A program made the position numbers and the translations under genes. This document shows, one piece after another, positions 24,487 to 32,772 of a DNA stretch of 64,000 bases; position 1 is the stretch's first letter, and the number at the start of each line of letters is the position of its first letter. The notes beneath the pieces are model-generated. The model worked only from the letters and a program-made list of their open reading frames with translations. It made no database searches and was not told where the DNA came from. Source of the DNA: Actinocatenispora sera (GTDB taxonomy: Bacteria > Actinomycetota > Actinomycetes > Mycobacteriales > Micromonosporaceae); the NCBI RefSeq assembly GCF_018324685.1, contig NZ_AP023354.1, positions 6,096,426 to 6,160,425 of the forward strand, given 5' to 3'.

Positions 24487-25649
24487 TGCCGCGGACGGTC
24501 ACGCTGGCCGCACCCGCTCGCCGCCGGCCCCGGTGGGTACCGCCGCTGATGGCGGCCGCGGTGGTGTGCCTGCTCGTCGGGTTGTGGGCCGGCCTGCTGC
24601 ATCTCGGTCTGGCCCTGCCTGCAGGGCGCGACGGCATCGCGGCGACGCACGGTCCGCTGATGGTGCTCGGTTTTTTGGGTACCTTCATCGCGCTGGAGCG
24701 CGCCGTCGCGCTCGGCACCACCTGGGCGTACCTCGCCCCGGCGGCCACCGCCGCCGGCGGCATCGCGGTCGCCGCCGGCGCACCCGGCGGGTCGGGTCCG
24801 GCGCTGGTCACCGCCGGCGGGCTCGGACTGGTCGCGATCTTCGTCGTCATCCACCGGATCCAGCCCGCGCTGCACAACACCGTCCTGGCCGCCGGCGCCG
24901 CCTGCTGGCCGGTCGCCGGCGCGCTGTGGCTGGGCGGCTGGGACGTACCCCGGTTCGTTCCGTGGCTGGCGGCGTTCCTGGTGTTGACGATCGCCGGCGA
25001 GCGGTTGGAGCTGTCCCGCCTGGTCGGCGCCACGAGCACGGCCCGCCGGTTGTTCGCTGCCGCCGCGGGCGTGCTCGCGGTCGGGCTGCTGGTGTCGCTG
25101 GTGGCCGAACCGGCCGGGGTACGCATCGTCGGCGTCGGCCTGGTCGCCGTCGCGTGCTGGCTCGGCTACCACGACATCGCCCGCCGCACCGTACGGATCG
25201 CGGGCCTGCCCCGCTACATCGCCGTCGCGCTGCTCACCGGCTACGGGTGGCTCGCGGTCGCCGGCGTGCTGTGGATCGCCGTCGGCCGGCTGACCGGCGG
25301 GGCCGGGTACGACGCGATGCTGCACGCGATCTTCCTCGGCTTCGTGATCTCCATGATCTTCGCGCACGCGCCGGTCATCGTCCCGGCGGTGCTCGGCCGC
25401 TCCCTGCCGTACCGACCGGTGCTGTACGTCCCGCTGGTGCTGCTGCACGCCACGCTGGTGCTGCGGATCGTCGGCGGCGACCTGGCCGGCAACCACACCG
25501 CCTGGCAGTGGGGCGGTTCGCTCAACGAGGTCGCCCTGCTGCTGTTCCTCGTCCTCGCCGCCAGCCTGGTCGTGCAGGCCCGGCACGACCGCGCCGCGCC
25601 GCGCCGGCGCCGTACGATCCCGCCGATCGCCTCCGCCCGACCGCGTTGA
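24486..25649 (+). CDS. NnrS-like polytopic membrane protein
   Basis: Integral membrane protein of 387 residues with about 11-12 hydrophobic segments. Conserved-looking histidines lie in ATHGPLMVLGFLGTFIALER, HRIQPALHNTV, HAIFLGFVISMIFAHAPVIV and LLHATLVLRIVGGD. The late segment FVISMIFAHAPVIVPAVLG resembles NnrS, a heme protein that relieves NO stress in denitrifiers. It is translationally coupled to the MIP18-type gene (TGATG overlap). NO-related function is inferred from similarity of this segment and from the neighbourhood. Confidence 0.75.
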   Translation: MPRTVTLAAPARRRPRWVPPLMAAAVVCLLVGLWAGLLHLGLALPAGRDGIAATHGPLMVLGFLGTFIALERAVALGTTWAYLAPAATAAGGIAVAAGAPGGSGPALVTAGGLGLVAIFVVIHRIQPALHNTVLAAGAACWPVAGALWLGGWDVPRFVPWLAAFLVLTIAGERLELSRLVGATSTARRLFAAAAGVLAVGLLVSLVAEPAGVRIVGVGLVAVACWLGYHDIARRTVRIAGLPRYIAVALLTGYGWLAVAGVLWIAVGRLTGGAGYDAMLHAIFLGFVISMIFAHAPVIVPAVLGRSLPYRPVLYVPLVLLHATLVLRIVGGDLAGNHTAWQWGGSLNEVALLLFLVLAASLVVQARHDRAAPRRRRTIPPIASARPR

Positions 25650-25742
25650 TCATGGCGGGACGACGGGTGCACCCGCTTGCCGCGCGAGCCGCCGCCACGC
25701 TCGACGCGGGTCGGCGGCGGGGCCGGCGCGGGTGCCGGGGAT

Positions 25743-26600
25743 TCAGCTGCGGGCCAGCTCCGCGAGCACGTCACGCGCGGTCCGCGGCTCGCGGCCGAGG
25801 ATCGCGGCGAGCAGCGGATCGGTACCGGCGAAGAAGCCCCGGCGCGCCGCCTGGTACATGCCGAGCAGGAACCGCGCCATCCGCTCCTGCTGACCGCCGG
25901 CGACCTGGCGGGCGACCCACTCGTCCTCCCCGACGACCTCGAACCCGATCGGCCGGCCGGTCAGTTCCGCGGCGGTCGCGGCGAGCTGCGCGAAGGTGGG
26001 CGCCGCGGCGGCGGTGAGCGTGATCGGGCCGTCGTACCCGCCGTCGCTGGCGAGGACGGCGGCGGCGGCTTCGGCGAGGTCCTCGCGGGCGGTCCAGGAC
26101 ACCGGGCCGTCGCCGGGCACCGCGACCACGCCGGTCTCCCGCCACGGGCCCAGCAGCCAGGCCAGGCTGTGCGCGTAGAAGCCGTTGCGCAACGAGGTCC
26201 AGGCGAGGCCGGACTCGGCGAGCAGCAGCTCGGTCGCGGCGTGGTCGTGGCCGGGGCCGAACGGGCTGTCGAGCGCCGCGCCCTGGTGGCTGGTGTACGC
26301 GATGCGACCGACCGCCGCCTTGACCGCGGCGTCGATCGCAACCCGGTGCAGCCCGACCGCGTCGGCCGCGGGGTCGCTCGAGGACACCAGCAGCAGCTGG
26401 TCGGCGCCTTCGAACGCGGTCGGGAGCGAATCGGGTTCGCGGTAGTCGCCGTAGCGCACCTGGACCCCACGGGCGGCGAACCGCCACGCCCTGGCCGGGT
26501 CGCGCACCACCACGGCGAGCTGGTCGGCGGGCAGCGTGCGCAGCAGTCGGTCGGCCGCCGCGCCGCCCAGCGCGCCGGTCGCTCCGGTGATGACGATCAT
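25743..26600 (-). CDS. NmrA-like NAD(P)-binding oxidoreductase (QOR2-type)
   Basis: Atypical short-chain dehydrogenase of 285 residues. The Rossmann motif is at the very start (IVITGATGALGGAAADRLL), then GVQVRYGDYREPDSLPTAFE, LLLVSSSD and TSHQGAA. Members such as E. coli QorB reduce quinones with NADPH, and others are redox-sensing. ATG at 26600 follows AGGAGGT. Divergent from a TetR regulator 85 bases away, which is the likely repressor. Confidence 0.85.
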   Translation of the reverse strand: MIVITGATGALGGAAADRLLRTLPADQLAVVVRDPARAWRFAARGVQVRYGDYREPDSLPTAFEGADQLLLVSSSDPAADAVGLHRVAIDAAVKAAVGRIAYTSHQGAALDSPFGPGHDHAATELLLAESGLAWTSLRNGFYAHSLAWLLGPWRETGVVAVPGDGPVSWTAREDLAEAAAAVLASDGGYDGPITLTAAAAPTFAQLAATAAELTGRPIGFEVVGEDEWVARQVAGGQQERMARFLLGMYQAARRGFFAGTDPLLAAILGREPRTARDVLAELARS

Positions 26601-26685
26601 GAACTGACCTCCTGTTATCAATGGAAGCAAGCTCACCGTATCATCGGAAACAGCTCGATAGCAAAGGGCCGTTATCGTTGGTTAC

Positions 26686-27414
26686 ATGAGCGAGGTGACC
26701 GACAGCCGCAGCCGGACGCGGTCCAGGATCGTCGCCGTCGCGGCGCGGCTGCTCCAGCAGGAGGGCCCCGCCGCGGTCACCACCCGCGGAGTCGCCGAGG
26801 CCGCAGGCATTCAGGCGCCGACCATCTACCGGCTGTTCGGCGACAAGGACGGGCTGCTCGACGCGGTCGCCGAGCACGTGATGGCCGAGTACGTGTCGGC
26901 CAAGGCCGCGACCGTGCGCGCCGCGTCGGCCGCCGACGTCGATCCGGTCGACGACCTGCGCGTCGGGTGGCAGCGTCAGATCGCCTTCGGCCTCGCCAAC
27001 CCCGCCCTGTTCCGGTTGCTCAGCGACCCCGACCGGGTGCTGCTCTCCCCCGCCGCGCAGTCCGGCAAGCGGGTCCTGGAGACCCGGGTACACCGGATCG
27101 CGGCGGCGGGCCGGCTACGGGTCGGCGAGCGGCACGCGGTCGACCTGATCCAGGCCGCCGGGATCGGGGTGATCCAGACCCTGCTGGGCACCCCGGCCGA
27201 CGACCGCGACCTCGGTCTCGCCGACAGCATGTTCGACGCGGTACTGGGCCAGATCCTCACCGACGCACCGAACCGCGCCGGCGGCGCGACGACGGCCGCG
27301 GTGGTCGCCTTCCGTGCCGTCGCACCCGACCTCGACGCCCTCACCGCCGCCGAACGCGAGCTGCTCACCGAGTGGCTCGACCGCGCGATCGACACCCCGC
27401 CCGCGACCGGCTGA
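26686..27414 (+). CDS. TetR family transcriptional regulator
   Basis: Regulator of 242 residues. The DNA-binding domain is RTRSRIVAVAARLLQQEGPA, then TTRGVAEAAGIQAPTIYRLF. The C-terminal ligand domain is helical. It is divergent from the NmrA-like gene. In the 85-base interval gttatcaatgg (26614) and gttatcgttgg (26670) form a direct repeat that may hold operators. Ligand unknown. Confidence 0.88.
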   Translation: MSEVTDSRSRTRSRIVAVAARLLQQEGPAAVTTRGVAEAAGIQAPTIYRLFGDKDGLLDAVAEHVMAEYVSAKAATVRAASAADVDPVDDLRVGWQRQIAFGLANPALFRLLSDPDRVLLSPAAQSGKRVLETRVHRIAAAGRLRVGERHAVDLIQAAGIGVIQTLLGTPADDRDLGLADSMFDAVLGQILTDAPNRAGGATTAAVVAFRAVAPDLDALTAAERELLTEWLDRAIDTPPATG

Positions 27415-27669
27415 GGCCGCCCGCGCCGGGCCGGTCACCGACCTCACCCTGACCGACCTCGCCACCGAGGCCACCCGCTGGCCCGGCGTCCGGCTGACCC
27501 CGACGACGCGCCGTGACACCACCCGAAGGTGGCCGGTCTGTCTACTGTAGACAGTTGTGGATCGCCTGCCCGTGCGGTGCCACGCTGGAGATCGGCGGGC
27601 ACACCGCCGGGACGCCTGGGTCACGTCGTACCCGCGGCGATGCGTGGGCCCCGCAGGCGACGGCGCCCG
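27415..27669. other. Intergenic region with decayed reading frame and orphan palindrome
   Basis: 255 bases between a TetR gene and the end of another TetR gene. Plus-strand frame from about 27437 reads VTDLTLTDLATEATRWPGVR, which resembles the start of a DUF5519/luciferase-like domain and then ends, possibly a gene remnant. The palindrome at 27538-27554 has no adjacent regulator target left. Confidence 0.4.
27538..27554. promoter_or_regulatory. Perfect 17-bp palindrome, orphan operator
   Basis: ctgtctac-t-gtagacag has perfect 8-base arms. It resembles dyad operators of BlaI/MarR/GntR-type repressors, but no gene starts directly next to it. It may be left from a lost gene. Confidence 0.6.
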
Positions 27670-28284
27670 TCACGATCCTGCGGTGACACCGTCGCGGAGC
27701 GCGGTGAACAGCCGTTCCAGCCGTACGCCGTGGCTTGCCTGCACGGTGCTTGCCGGCTCGCCGGCGAGGAGGCGGCGCGCGGTCTCCACCAGTACGGCGG
27801 TGTAGCCGGCGACGAAGAACGCGGCGAGCAGTGCCGGGTCGGCGGCGGAGTCCGGGTCGTGTTCGAGTTCCTCGGCGAGCGTGGCCTGAAGCTCGGCCCC
27901 GATCGCCCGCGCCCGGGCAACCAGCGCGGGTGACGCCGCGACCGTCCGGAAGAAGGGGAGGGAGAGCTCGGCGAGGCCGGAGAGCGGGTGCCGGGTGTCG
28001 AGGAGCCGGAAGCTCGTCTGGCGCAGGGCCGCCAGCGGGTCGACACCCGGTGCCCGGTCGCGGACGGCGGCGCGCAGCACGTCGGCGGCGTCGGCCGCGC
28101 GGTCCATGAACAGGTCCTCCTTGCGCGGGAAGTGGTTGAAGACCGTCACGCTGGAGACCCCGGCCGCACGCGCGATCTCGGCGACCGTGACCGCGTCGTA
28201 CCCGCGTTCGAGGAACAGGCGGTTCGCGACCGCCAGGATGCGCGCCCGCGTCTGCGGACCTCCCCGCGCGCCGGATCTGGGCAT
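27670..28284 (-). CDS. TetR/AcrR family regulator
   Basis: Regulator of 204 residues. The helix-turn-helix is TRARILAVANRLFLERGYDA, then EIARAAGVSSVTVFNHFPRK; the effector domain is helical. Divergent from the quinone-oxidoreductase-like gene at 28499. The palindrome gactaaatttagtc lies 20 bases upstream of its start, well placed for autorepression. Inducer unknown. Confidence 0.9.
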   Translation of the reverse strand: MPRSGARGGPQTRARILAVANRLFLERGYDAVTVAEIARAAGVSSVTVFNHFPRKEDLFMDRAADAADVLRAAVRDRAPGVDPLAALRQTSFRLLDTRHPLSGLAELSLPFFRTVAASPALVARARAIGAELQATLAEELEHDPDSAADPALLAAFFVAGYTAVLVETARRLLAGEPASTVQASHGVRLERLFTALRDGVTAGS

Positions 28285-28303
28285 CCGCCCTACCTCCTTG
28301 TGC

Positions 28304-28317
28304 GACTAAATTTAGTC
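28304..28317. promoter_or_regulatory. TetR-type operator, perfect 14-bp palindrome
   Basis: gactaaatttagtc at 28304-28317, followed by cagttaacctagtg. An AT-rich palindrome between a TetR gene and the divergent oxidoreductase gene is the classical arrangement for local repression. Confidence 0.75.
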
Positions 28318-28498
28318 AGTTAACCTAGTGTGCACCACCACCGGCCATGATTGCCGACGCTGCCCGCGGGTCGCCTCGGCGGAGGGGAAGGCCCATGCAG
28401 CCACGGCCGACGAACACCCACGACGGGTCGCGTCGATGCCGCGCCGTCGCCCGGCTGCACCGCATCCCGGGCGCAACCGGTGCGGGCGGGAGGGACTC

Positions 28499-29401
28499 GT
28501 GAAGGCGGTCGAGTTCGGCCGGTTCGGCGGTCCGGACGTCCTGGAGATCGCGGAGATCCCCGAGCCGCACCCCGCGCCCGGCCAGGTCCGCATCGTCGTG
28601 CGCGCCGCCGGCGTCAACGCGAGCGACTGGAAGCAGCGCCAAGGCCTGATGGACCAGGAACTTCCGCAGTTGCTGGGCCACGAGGCGGCGGGCATCGTCG
28701 ACGAGCTCGGTGACGGTGTCACCGGCGTCGCCCTCGGCGACCGCGTGTTCGGCTTCTCCGCCACGAGCGGCGCCCAGGCGGAACTGGCGGTGCTGTCGCA
28801 CTACGCACCCGTCCCGGCGGCACTCGGCTTCGCCGAGGCCGCCGCGCTGCCCGCCGCGATCGAGACGGCGGCACGTGCCCTCGACCAGCTCGGCGTCGGT
28901 GCCGGCGACACGACCCTCGTCAACGGCGCCTCCGGCACCGTCGGCAGCGCCGCCGTCCAGCTCGCCGCCGCCCGCGGCGCGCGCGTGATCGGTACCGGTA
29001 GCCCGGCCACGCACGAGCTCCTGCGCACGCTGGGCGCCGAGCCGGTCGCGTACGGCACCGGGATGGCAGAACGGGTCCGCGCGCTCGCGCCCGGCGGCGT
29101 CGACCGCGCGCTCGACGTGGCCGGCAGCGGCGTCCTGGCCGAGCTCGTCGGGCTCGCGGGCGGCGCGGATCGCGTGGTCACGGTCGCCGACTTCGCCGGC
29201 GCGCAGCGGCACGGGGTGCGGTTCAGCCGAGGCGAGGACGGCCGCGCGCTCCACGTGATCACCGAGATCGGCGAGTTGATCGACACCGGCCGGTTCACCG
29301 TCCTCGTCGGGCGGACGTTCCCGCTGGCCGAGGTGGCCGAGGCGCACCGCGTCGGCGAGGCCGGCCGGGTGCGGGGAAAACTCGTCCTGCTGATCGACTG
29401 A
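28499..29401 (+). CDS. NADP-dependent quinone/alkene oxidoreductase (zinc-free MDR type)
   Basis: Medium-chain reductase of 300 residues without zinc-binding cysteines. GroES-like half: VKAVEFGRFGGPDVLEIAEI and AGVNASDWKQRQGL. Nucleotide-binding half: TTLVNGASGTVGSAAVQLAA. C-terminal TFPLAEVAEAHRVGEAGRVR, then GKLVLLID is typical of quinone oxidoreductases. GTG at 28499 behind GGGAGGG. Likely repressed by the divergent TetR protein. Confidence 0.88.
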   Translation: MKAVEFGRFGGPDVLEIAEIPEPHPAPGQVRIVVRAAGVNASDWKQRQGLMDQELPQLLGHEAAGIVDELGDGVTGVALGDRVFGFSATSGAQAELAVLSHYAPVPAALGFAEAAALPAAIETAARALDQLGVGAGDTTLVNGASGTVGSAAVQLAAARGARVIGTGSPATHELLRTLGAEPVAYGTGMAERVRALAPGGVDRALDVAGSGVLAELVGLAGGADRVVTVADFAGAQRHGVRFSRGEDGRALHVITEIGELIDTGRFTVLVGRTFPLAEVAEAHRVGEAGRVRGKLVLLID

Positions 29402-29418
29402 GTCGGCGTGGGCGGCAC

Positions 29419-29441
29419 CGACCTCGGCTCCGCCGAGGTCG
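29419..29441. terminator. Bidirectional terminator hairpin
   Basis: Perfect 10-base arms (cgacctcggc and complement) with loop tcc, between the convergent oxidoreductase (ends 29401) and RNase Z (ends 29486) genes. Confidence 0.85.
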
Positions 29442-29485
29442 AGTCGTCCGGCAGCACCGCCGCGCGATCCCGACGAGCCGGTGAC

Positions 29486-30400
29486 TCAGCGGCGGCCGGG
29501 TACGGGGATGCGGTCCAGATCGGCGGCGACCACGACGGTGCCGCCGAAGTGGCGGGCGGCCTCCGCCCGGAAGGCGGCCGGATCGTCGTAGCGCTGGGAG
29601 AAGTGGGTGAGCACCAGCGTCCGGACACCGCACTCGGCCGCGGCGCGCGCGGCCTGGCCGGCGGTCAGATGCCCGTACGCGGCGGCGAGGTCGGCGTCGG
29701 CATCCAGGAACGTCGACTCGACCACCGCCAGGTCCGCGCCGTCGAGCAGCGCGCCGACCCCCTCGCAGAGCCGGGTGTCCATCACGAACGCGAACCGCTG
29801 GCCCGGGCGGTGTTCACTCACCTCGTCGAGGGTGACGGCACGGCCGCCGACCTCGATGCGGCCGTCGGCCTGCAGCCGGCCGACCTGCGGTCCGTGCACT
29901 CCGGCGGCGGCCAGCCGGTCGGGGAGCATCCGGCGACCGTCCGGCTCCTCGATCCGGTACCCGAACGACTCGACCCCGTGGTCCAGCCGCCGCGCCGACA
30001 GGGTGCCGAACGCACCGGTGCCGATCACCCCGTCGGCCTCGACCGGTTCCTCGCGCAGGTCGGCCGCCTCGTGGTACACCGAGGCGTACCGCAGCCGGGC
30101 GAAGAACTCCCGGCCGCTGGCCGGGTAGTGCGCGTACACGGGATGCCGGACCCGGTCGAGCGACATCCGCTGCACCACGCCCGGTACGCCCAGGCAGTGG
30201 TCGCCGTGGAAGTGCGTCAGGCACAGCCGGGTGAGGTCGGACGCGGCGAGCCCGGCATGTGCGAGCTGGCGCTGGGTGCCGTCGCCCGGGTCGAACAGGA
30301 ACCCCTCCCCGTCCCAGCGCAGCAGGTAGCCGTTGTGGTTGCGGGCCCGGGTCGGTACCTGGCTCGCGGTACCCAGGACGACCAGCTCACGAGTCGACAT
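29486..30400 (-). CDS. rnz: Ribonuclease Z (tRNA 3'-processing, MBL fold)
   Basis: Metallo-beta-lactamase-fold nuclease of 304 residues, the usual length for bacterial RNase Z. Zinc ligands: [13 protein letters not shown] (motif II), MDTRLCEG (Asp) and LTHFSQRY (His). The exosite region lies between residues 150 and 200. It cuts tRNA precursors after the discriminator base, a step needed when CCA is not encoded, as for the tRNA-Sec in this window. ATG start; gene stands alone. Confidence 0.9.
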   Translation of the reverse strand: MSTRELVVLGTASQVPTRARNHNGYLLRWDGEGFLFDPGDGTQRQLAHAGLAASDLTRLCLTHFHGDHCLGVPGVVQRMSLDRVRHPVYAHYPASGREFFARLRYASVYHEAADLREEPVEADGVIGTGAFGTLSARRLDHGVESFGYRIEEPDGRRMLPDRLAAAGVHGPQVGRLQADGRIEVGGRAVTLDEVSEHRPGQRFAFVMDTRLCEGVGALLDGADLAVVESTFLDADADLAAAYGHLTAGQAARAAAECGVRTLVLTHFSQRYDDPAAFRAEAARHFGGTVVVAADLDRIPVPGRR

Positions 30401-30425
30401 GGCGCGACGATACGGCGCCGGTCGG

Positions 30426-31124
30426 CTAGCGACGCTGCCGCGCCGCGTTCTCCTTCTGGACCAGCCGCACCGCCAGCTCCCGGACCTTGATGTTGTGCCG
30501 CTGCGAGGTCTGGGCCAGCATGGCGAACGCGGCGGTGGTGGTCAGCCGGTGCCGTTCGGCGAGGATCCCGGTCGCCTCCCCGATGCGCTGCCGGCTGCTG
30601 ATCGCTTCGGTCAGGTGCGCCTGTGACTGCGCACCGGAGAGCGCGACGGCGGCGTGCGAGGCGAAGACCAGGCCGGTGTCGCACGCCTCTTCGCCGAATC
30701 CGTGTGCCTGGCGGGAGAACATGTCGAGAGCGCCGAGACTGCCGCGGTCGGTGAACAGCTGGAAGCACAGCATGCTGCGCACGCCGCGATCGAGCGCCTG
30801 AGCGCTGAACCGGGGCCAGCGGGTCTCCTCGGCGAGATCCTCGCTCGACACGGTGTGCTGGTTCCACATCGCGTGCAGGCACGGTCCCTCCCGCAGCTCG
30901 TACTGCAGCTCGTGCAGGTCGTAGGCCAGCTGGTTGGAGGCGGCGGGGGTCTCCAACCGGCCGTCCCGGTGCACCAGGCACACCCCGACCGACTCGCAGC
31001 CGGGGATCGTCTCGACCGCCAACCGGCAGATCTCCTCCACCGTGGCGTCGACGCCCTTGCGCTGGCTCAGCGCCCGTGCCATGTCGGCGAAGATCTGCAT
31101 CAAGCCCGGTTCCACGGGGCTCAT
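30426..31124 (-). CDS. GAF-ANTAR RNA-binding antitermination regulator
   Basis: Protein of 232 residues. The GAF sensor domain (about 20-150) contains [19 protein letters not shown] and [20 protein letters not shown]. The ANTAR domain (about 160-225) is [20 protein letters not shown], then [25 protein letters not shown] domains bind tandem RNA hairpins and prevent termination. ATG at 31124 behind GGAGGAG. A weak SigB/F-like promoter (GTTT-N14-GGGATA, 31277-31300) lies about 150 bases upstream. Confidence 0.9.
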   Translation of the reverse strand: MSPVEPGLMQIFADMARALSQRKGVDATVEEICRLAVETIPGCESVGVCLVHRDGRLETPAASNQLAYDLHELQYELREGPCLHAMWNQHTVSSEDLAEETRWPRFSAQALDRGVRSMLCFQLFTDRGSLGALDMFSRQAHGFGEEACDTGLVFASHAAVALSGAQSQAHLTEAISSRQRIGEATGILAERHRLTTTAAFAMLAQTSQRHNIKVRELAVRLVQKENAARQRR

Positions 31125-31379
31125 GGGCACTCCTCCTCGACCGTTGCCCGCCCGCCGAGTCGCGCCGGCCGCCGCCGACCCGGTACCGCTGCCGCACGGT
31201 ACGGTCCGCGCACCTGCGGCGCGCCCCGTGGCGAGGCGTCGAGGCCGACCTCGACGTCGGGCCGTCGGGTGAGGACTATCCCGTGCCGGTCGCGGCAAAC
31301 GAACGAGGTTGCGGCGCAGGCGCCACAGGCGCAGGCGCCACACCGCCGCCGGACAGGTGCCGGGGGCACCTCGCCGCCG

Positions 31380-31736
31380 TCACGCCACCGGCGCGAGCGG
31401 CGGGGCAACCGCCTCCTCCGGGCACGAGTAGCAGCGCAACCTACGGATCATCCCGATTTCCCGAGCCTGCTGCACGGCGGGCCCGGCGACCAGCCGTAGC
31501 TGCCCGCCGAGTTGCTCGACGAGCAGCGCGGCCCGGACCAGGTACCGCAGCCCTTCGGCGTCGACCCGGGACACCTCGGACGCATCGACCACCACGACCA
31601 GCGCACGGCCGGCTGCCTCGACCGCGGCCGCGCACAGCCCATTGCCGCCCCCCTGATCGATCGTCCCGGAGATCTCGATCAGCGGGCAGCCTCGCACCAC
31701 GCGCTGCCGGATGAAAAAAGACGACGACTCGGACAT
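31380..31736 (-). CDS. STAS-domain anti-sigma factor antagonist
   Basis: STAS protein of 118 residues: FFIRQRVVRGCPLIEISGTI at the start; VVVVDASEVSRVDAEGLRYL contains the conserved phosphorylation-loop region (Asp-Ala-Ser-Glu-Val-Ser). It ends in a cysteine-containing tail (LRCYSCPEE). RsbV/SpoIIAA-type proteins release sigma factors by binding a kinase-type anti-sigma factor; no such kinase is encoded in the window. ATG at 31736 behind GGGGGTG. A strong SigB/F-type promoter precedes it (31845-31870). Confidence 0.85.
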   Translation of the reverse strand: MSESSSFFIRQRVVRGCPLIEISGTIDQGGGNGLCAAAVEAAGRALVVVVDASEVSRVDAEGLRYLVRAALLVEQLGGQLRLVAGPAVQQAREIGMIRRLRCYSCPEEAVAPPLAPVA

Positions 31737-31844
31737 CGCACCCCCACGGCACTCCAACACCAGGGGCGGGCACACTGCCTGACCACGCCACCGCACAAGA
31801 CGCCCACCGCTTTTTGCTCTCCCCCGGTGGGTGTCGCAGAAAGA

Positions 31845-31870
31845 ATACCCACGGGCCAGCTCCACCAAAC
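31845..31870 (-). promoter_or_regulatory. SigB/F-type promoter of the STAS gene
   Basis: On the minus strand GTTT (31870-31867), 16 bases, then GGGTAT (31850-31845), a match to the SigB/SigF consensus. The start codon is about 110 bases downstream. Confidence 0.7.
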
Positions 31871-31925
31871 ACCCTTTCCAGCGAGCCGGTGTCGTGGACC
31901 AGGTCGGGGCAGAACGCGCCGTCGT

Positions 31926-32612
31926 TCAGCCTGGCCGCTCGACCAGGCCGGTCGTGGTGATCTCGGCGGCCAGGTCGCGCAGCTTGACGTTGCGTTCCTG
32001 CGAGATGCGGCTCAGCAGCGCGAACGCGGCATCGGAGCTGATCTTGTACCGCTCCATCGCGATGCCCTTGGCCTGACCGATGAGGTCTCGCGACTGCAAC
32101 GCCGTGGTCAGGTTGGCGATCCGGCGTGCGCTGCCGAGGGTGACCGCCAGCTCGGCGGCCACCGCGATCGCGGCGCTGCGGGTGCCGGCGCCGAACTCGC
32201 CCGGCCGGGAGCAGTAGACGTTGAGGACGCCGTCGCCGCGCTCGGTGGGCAGTCGGACCGACATGATCGCGTGCACCCCGTTCAGCACGGCGCGCGGCGC
32301 GAACTCCGGCCAGACCGCTGAGGCATCGAGGTCGGTGCAGGTCACCGGCTCGTCGGCGGACAGCGCGTCGAAGATCGGCCCCTCGCTCAGCATGTACTGG
32401 AGGCCGTCCAGCCGGCGTGCCAGCGGGTGCGCGAGAGCCACCGTCCACGGTCCCACGTCGTCGACGAGGGCGATGCTGACGAAGTCGGCTGTCGGAATGC
32501 CGGCAGCGGCGGCTGCCACCGCGGCCGGCAGAATCGTGTGGTCAGGCATGGTACGAAGGATGTCGACGGACCGGACCGGGCCGGTCGACGACGATGTCCT
32601 GGTATCGGCCAC
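31926..32612 (-). CDS. GAF-ANTAR RNA-binding antitermination regulator, second copy
   Basis: Protein of 228 residues. GAF domain: DFVSIALVDDVGPWTVALAH, LSEGPIFDALSADEPVTCTD and IMSVRLPTERGDGVLNVYCS. ANTAR domain: IANLTTALQSRDLIGQAKGI, then AMERYKISSDAAFALLSRIS. It is a paralogue of the gene at 30426, and the STAS gene sits between them. GTG at 32612 is preceded by GGGGGGA; an internal ATG at 32549 (MPDHTIL) is an alternative. Confidence 0.88.
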   Translation of the reverse strand: MADTRTSSSTGPVRSVDILRTMPDHTILPAAVAAAAAGIPTADFVSIALVDDVGPWTVALAHPLARRLDGLQYMLSEGPIFDALSADEPVTCTDLDASAVWPEFAPRAVLNGVHAIMSVRLPTERGDGVLNVYCSRPGEFGAGTRSAAIAVAAELAVTLGSARRIANLTTALQSRDLIGQAKGIAMERYKISSDAAFALLSRISQERNVKLRDLAAEITTTGLVERPG

Positions 32613-32772
32613 GAAATCCCCCCGGACAGAACTAGGGCGTTCGTCAGGTCGCCGAGGCCACGCTCGACGGGCGGCGTGCGGCACTGCGCAGGCGGTCTCG
32701 GCTGCCGCCATGGTAGATCGGTTCTCGCGCATCTGCAGCCGAGTGACGCGCAACTCCCGCCCGATCCGGCGA

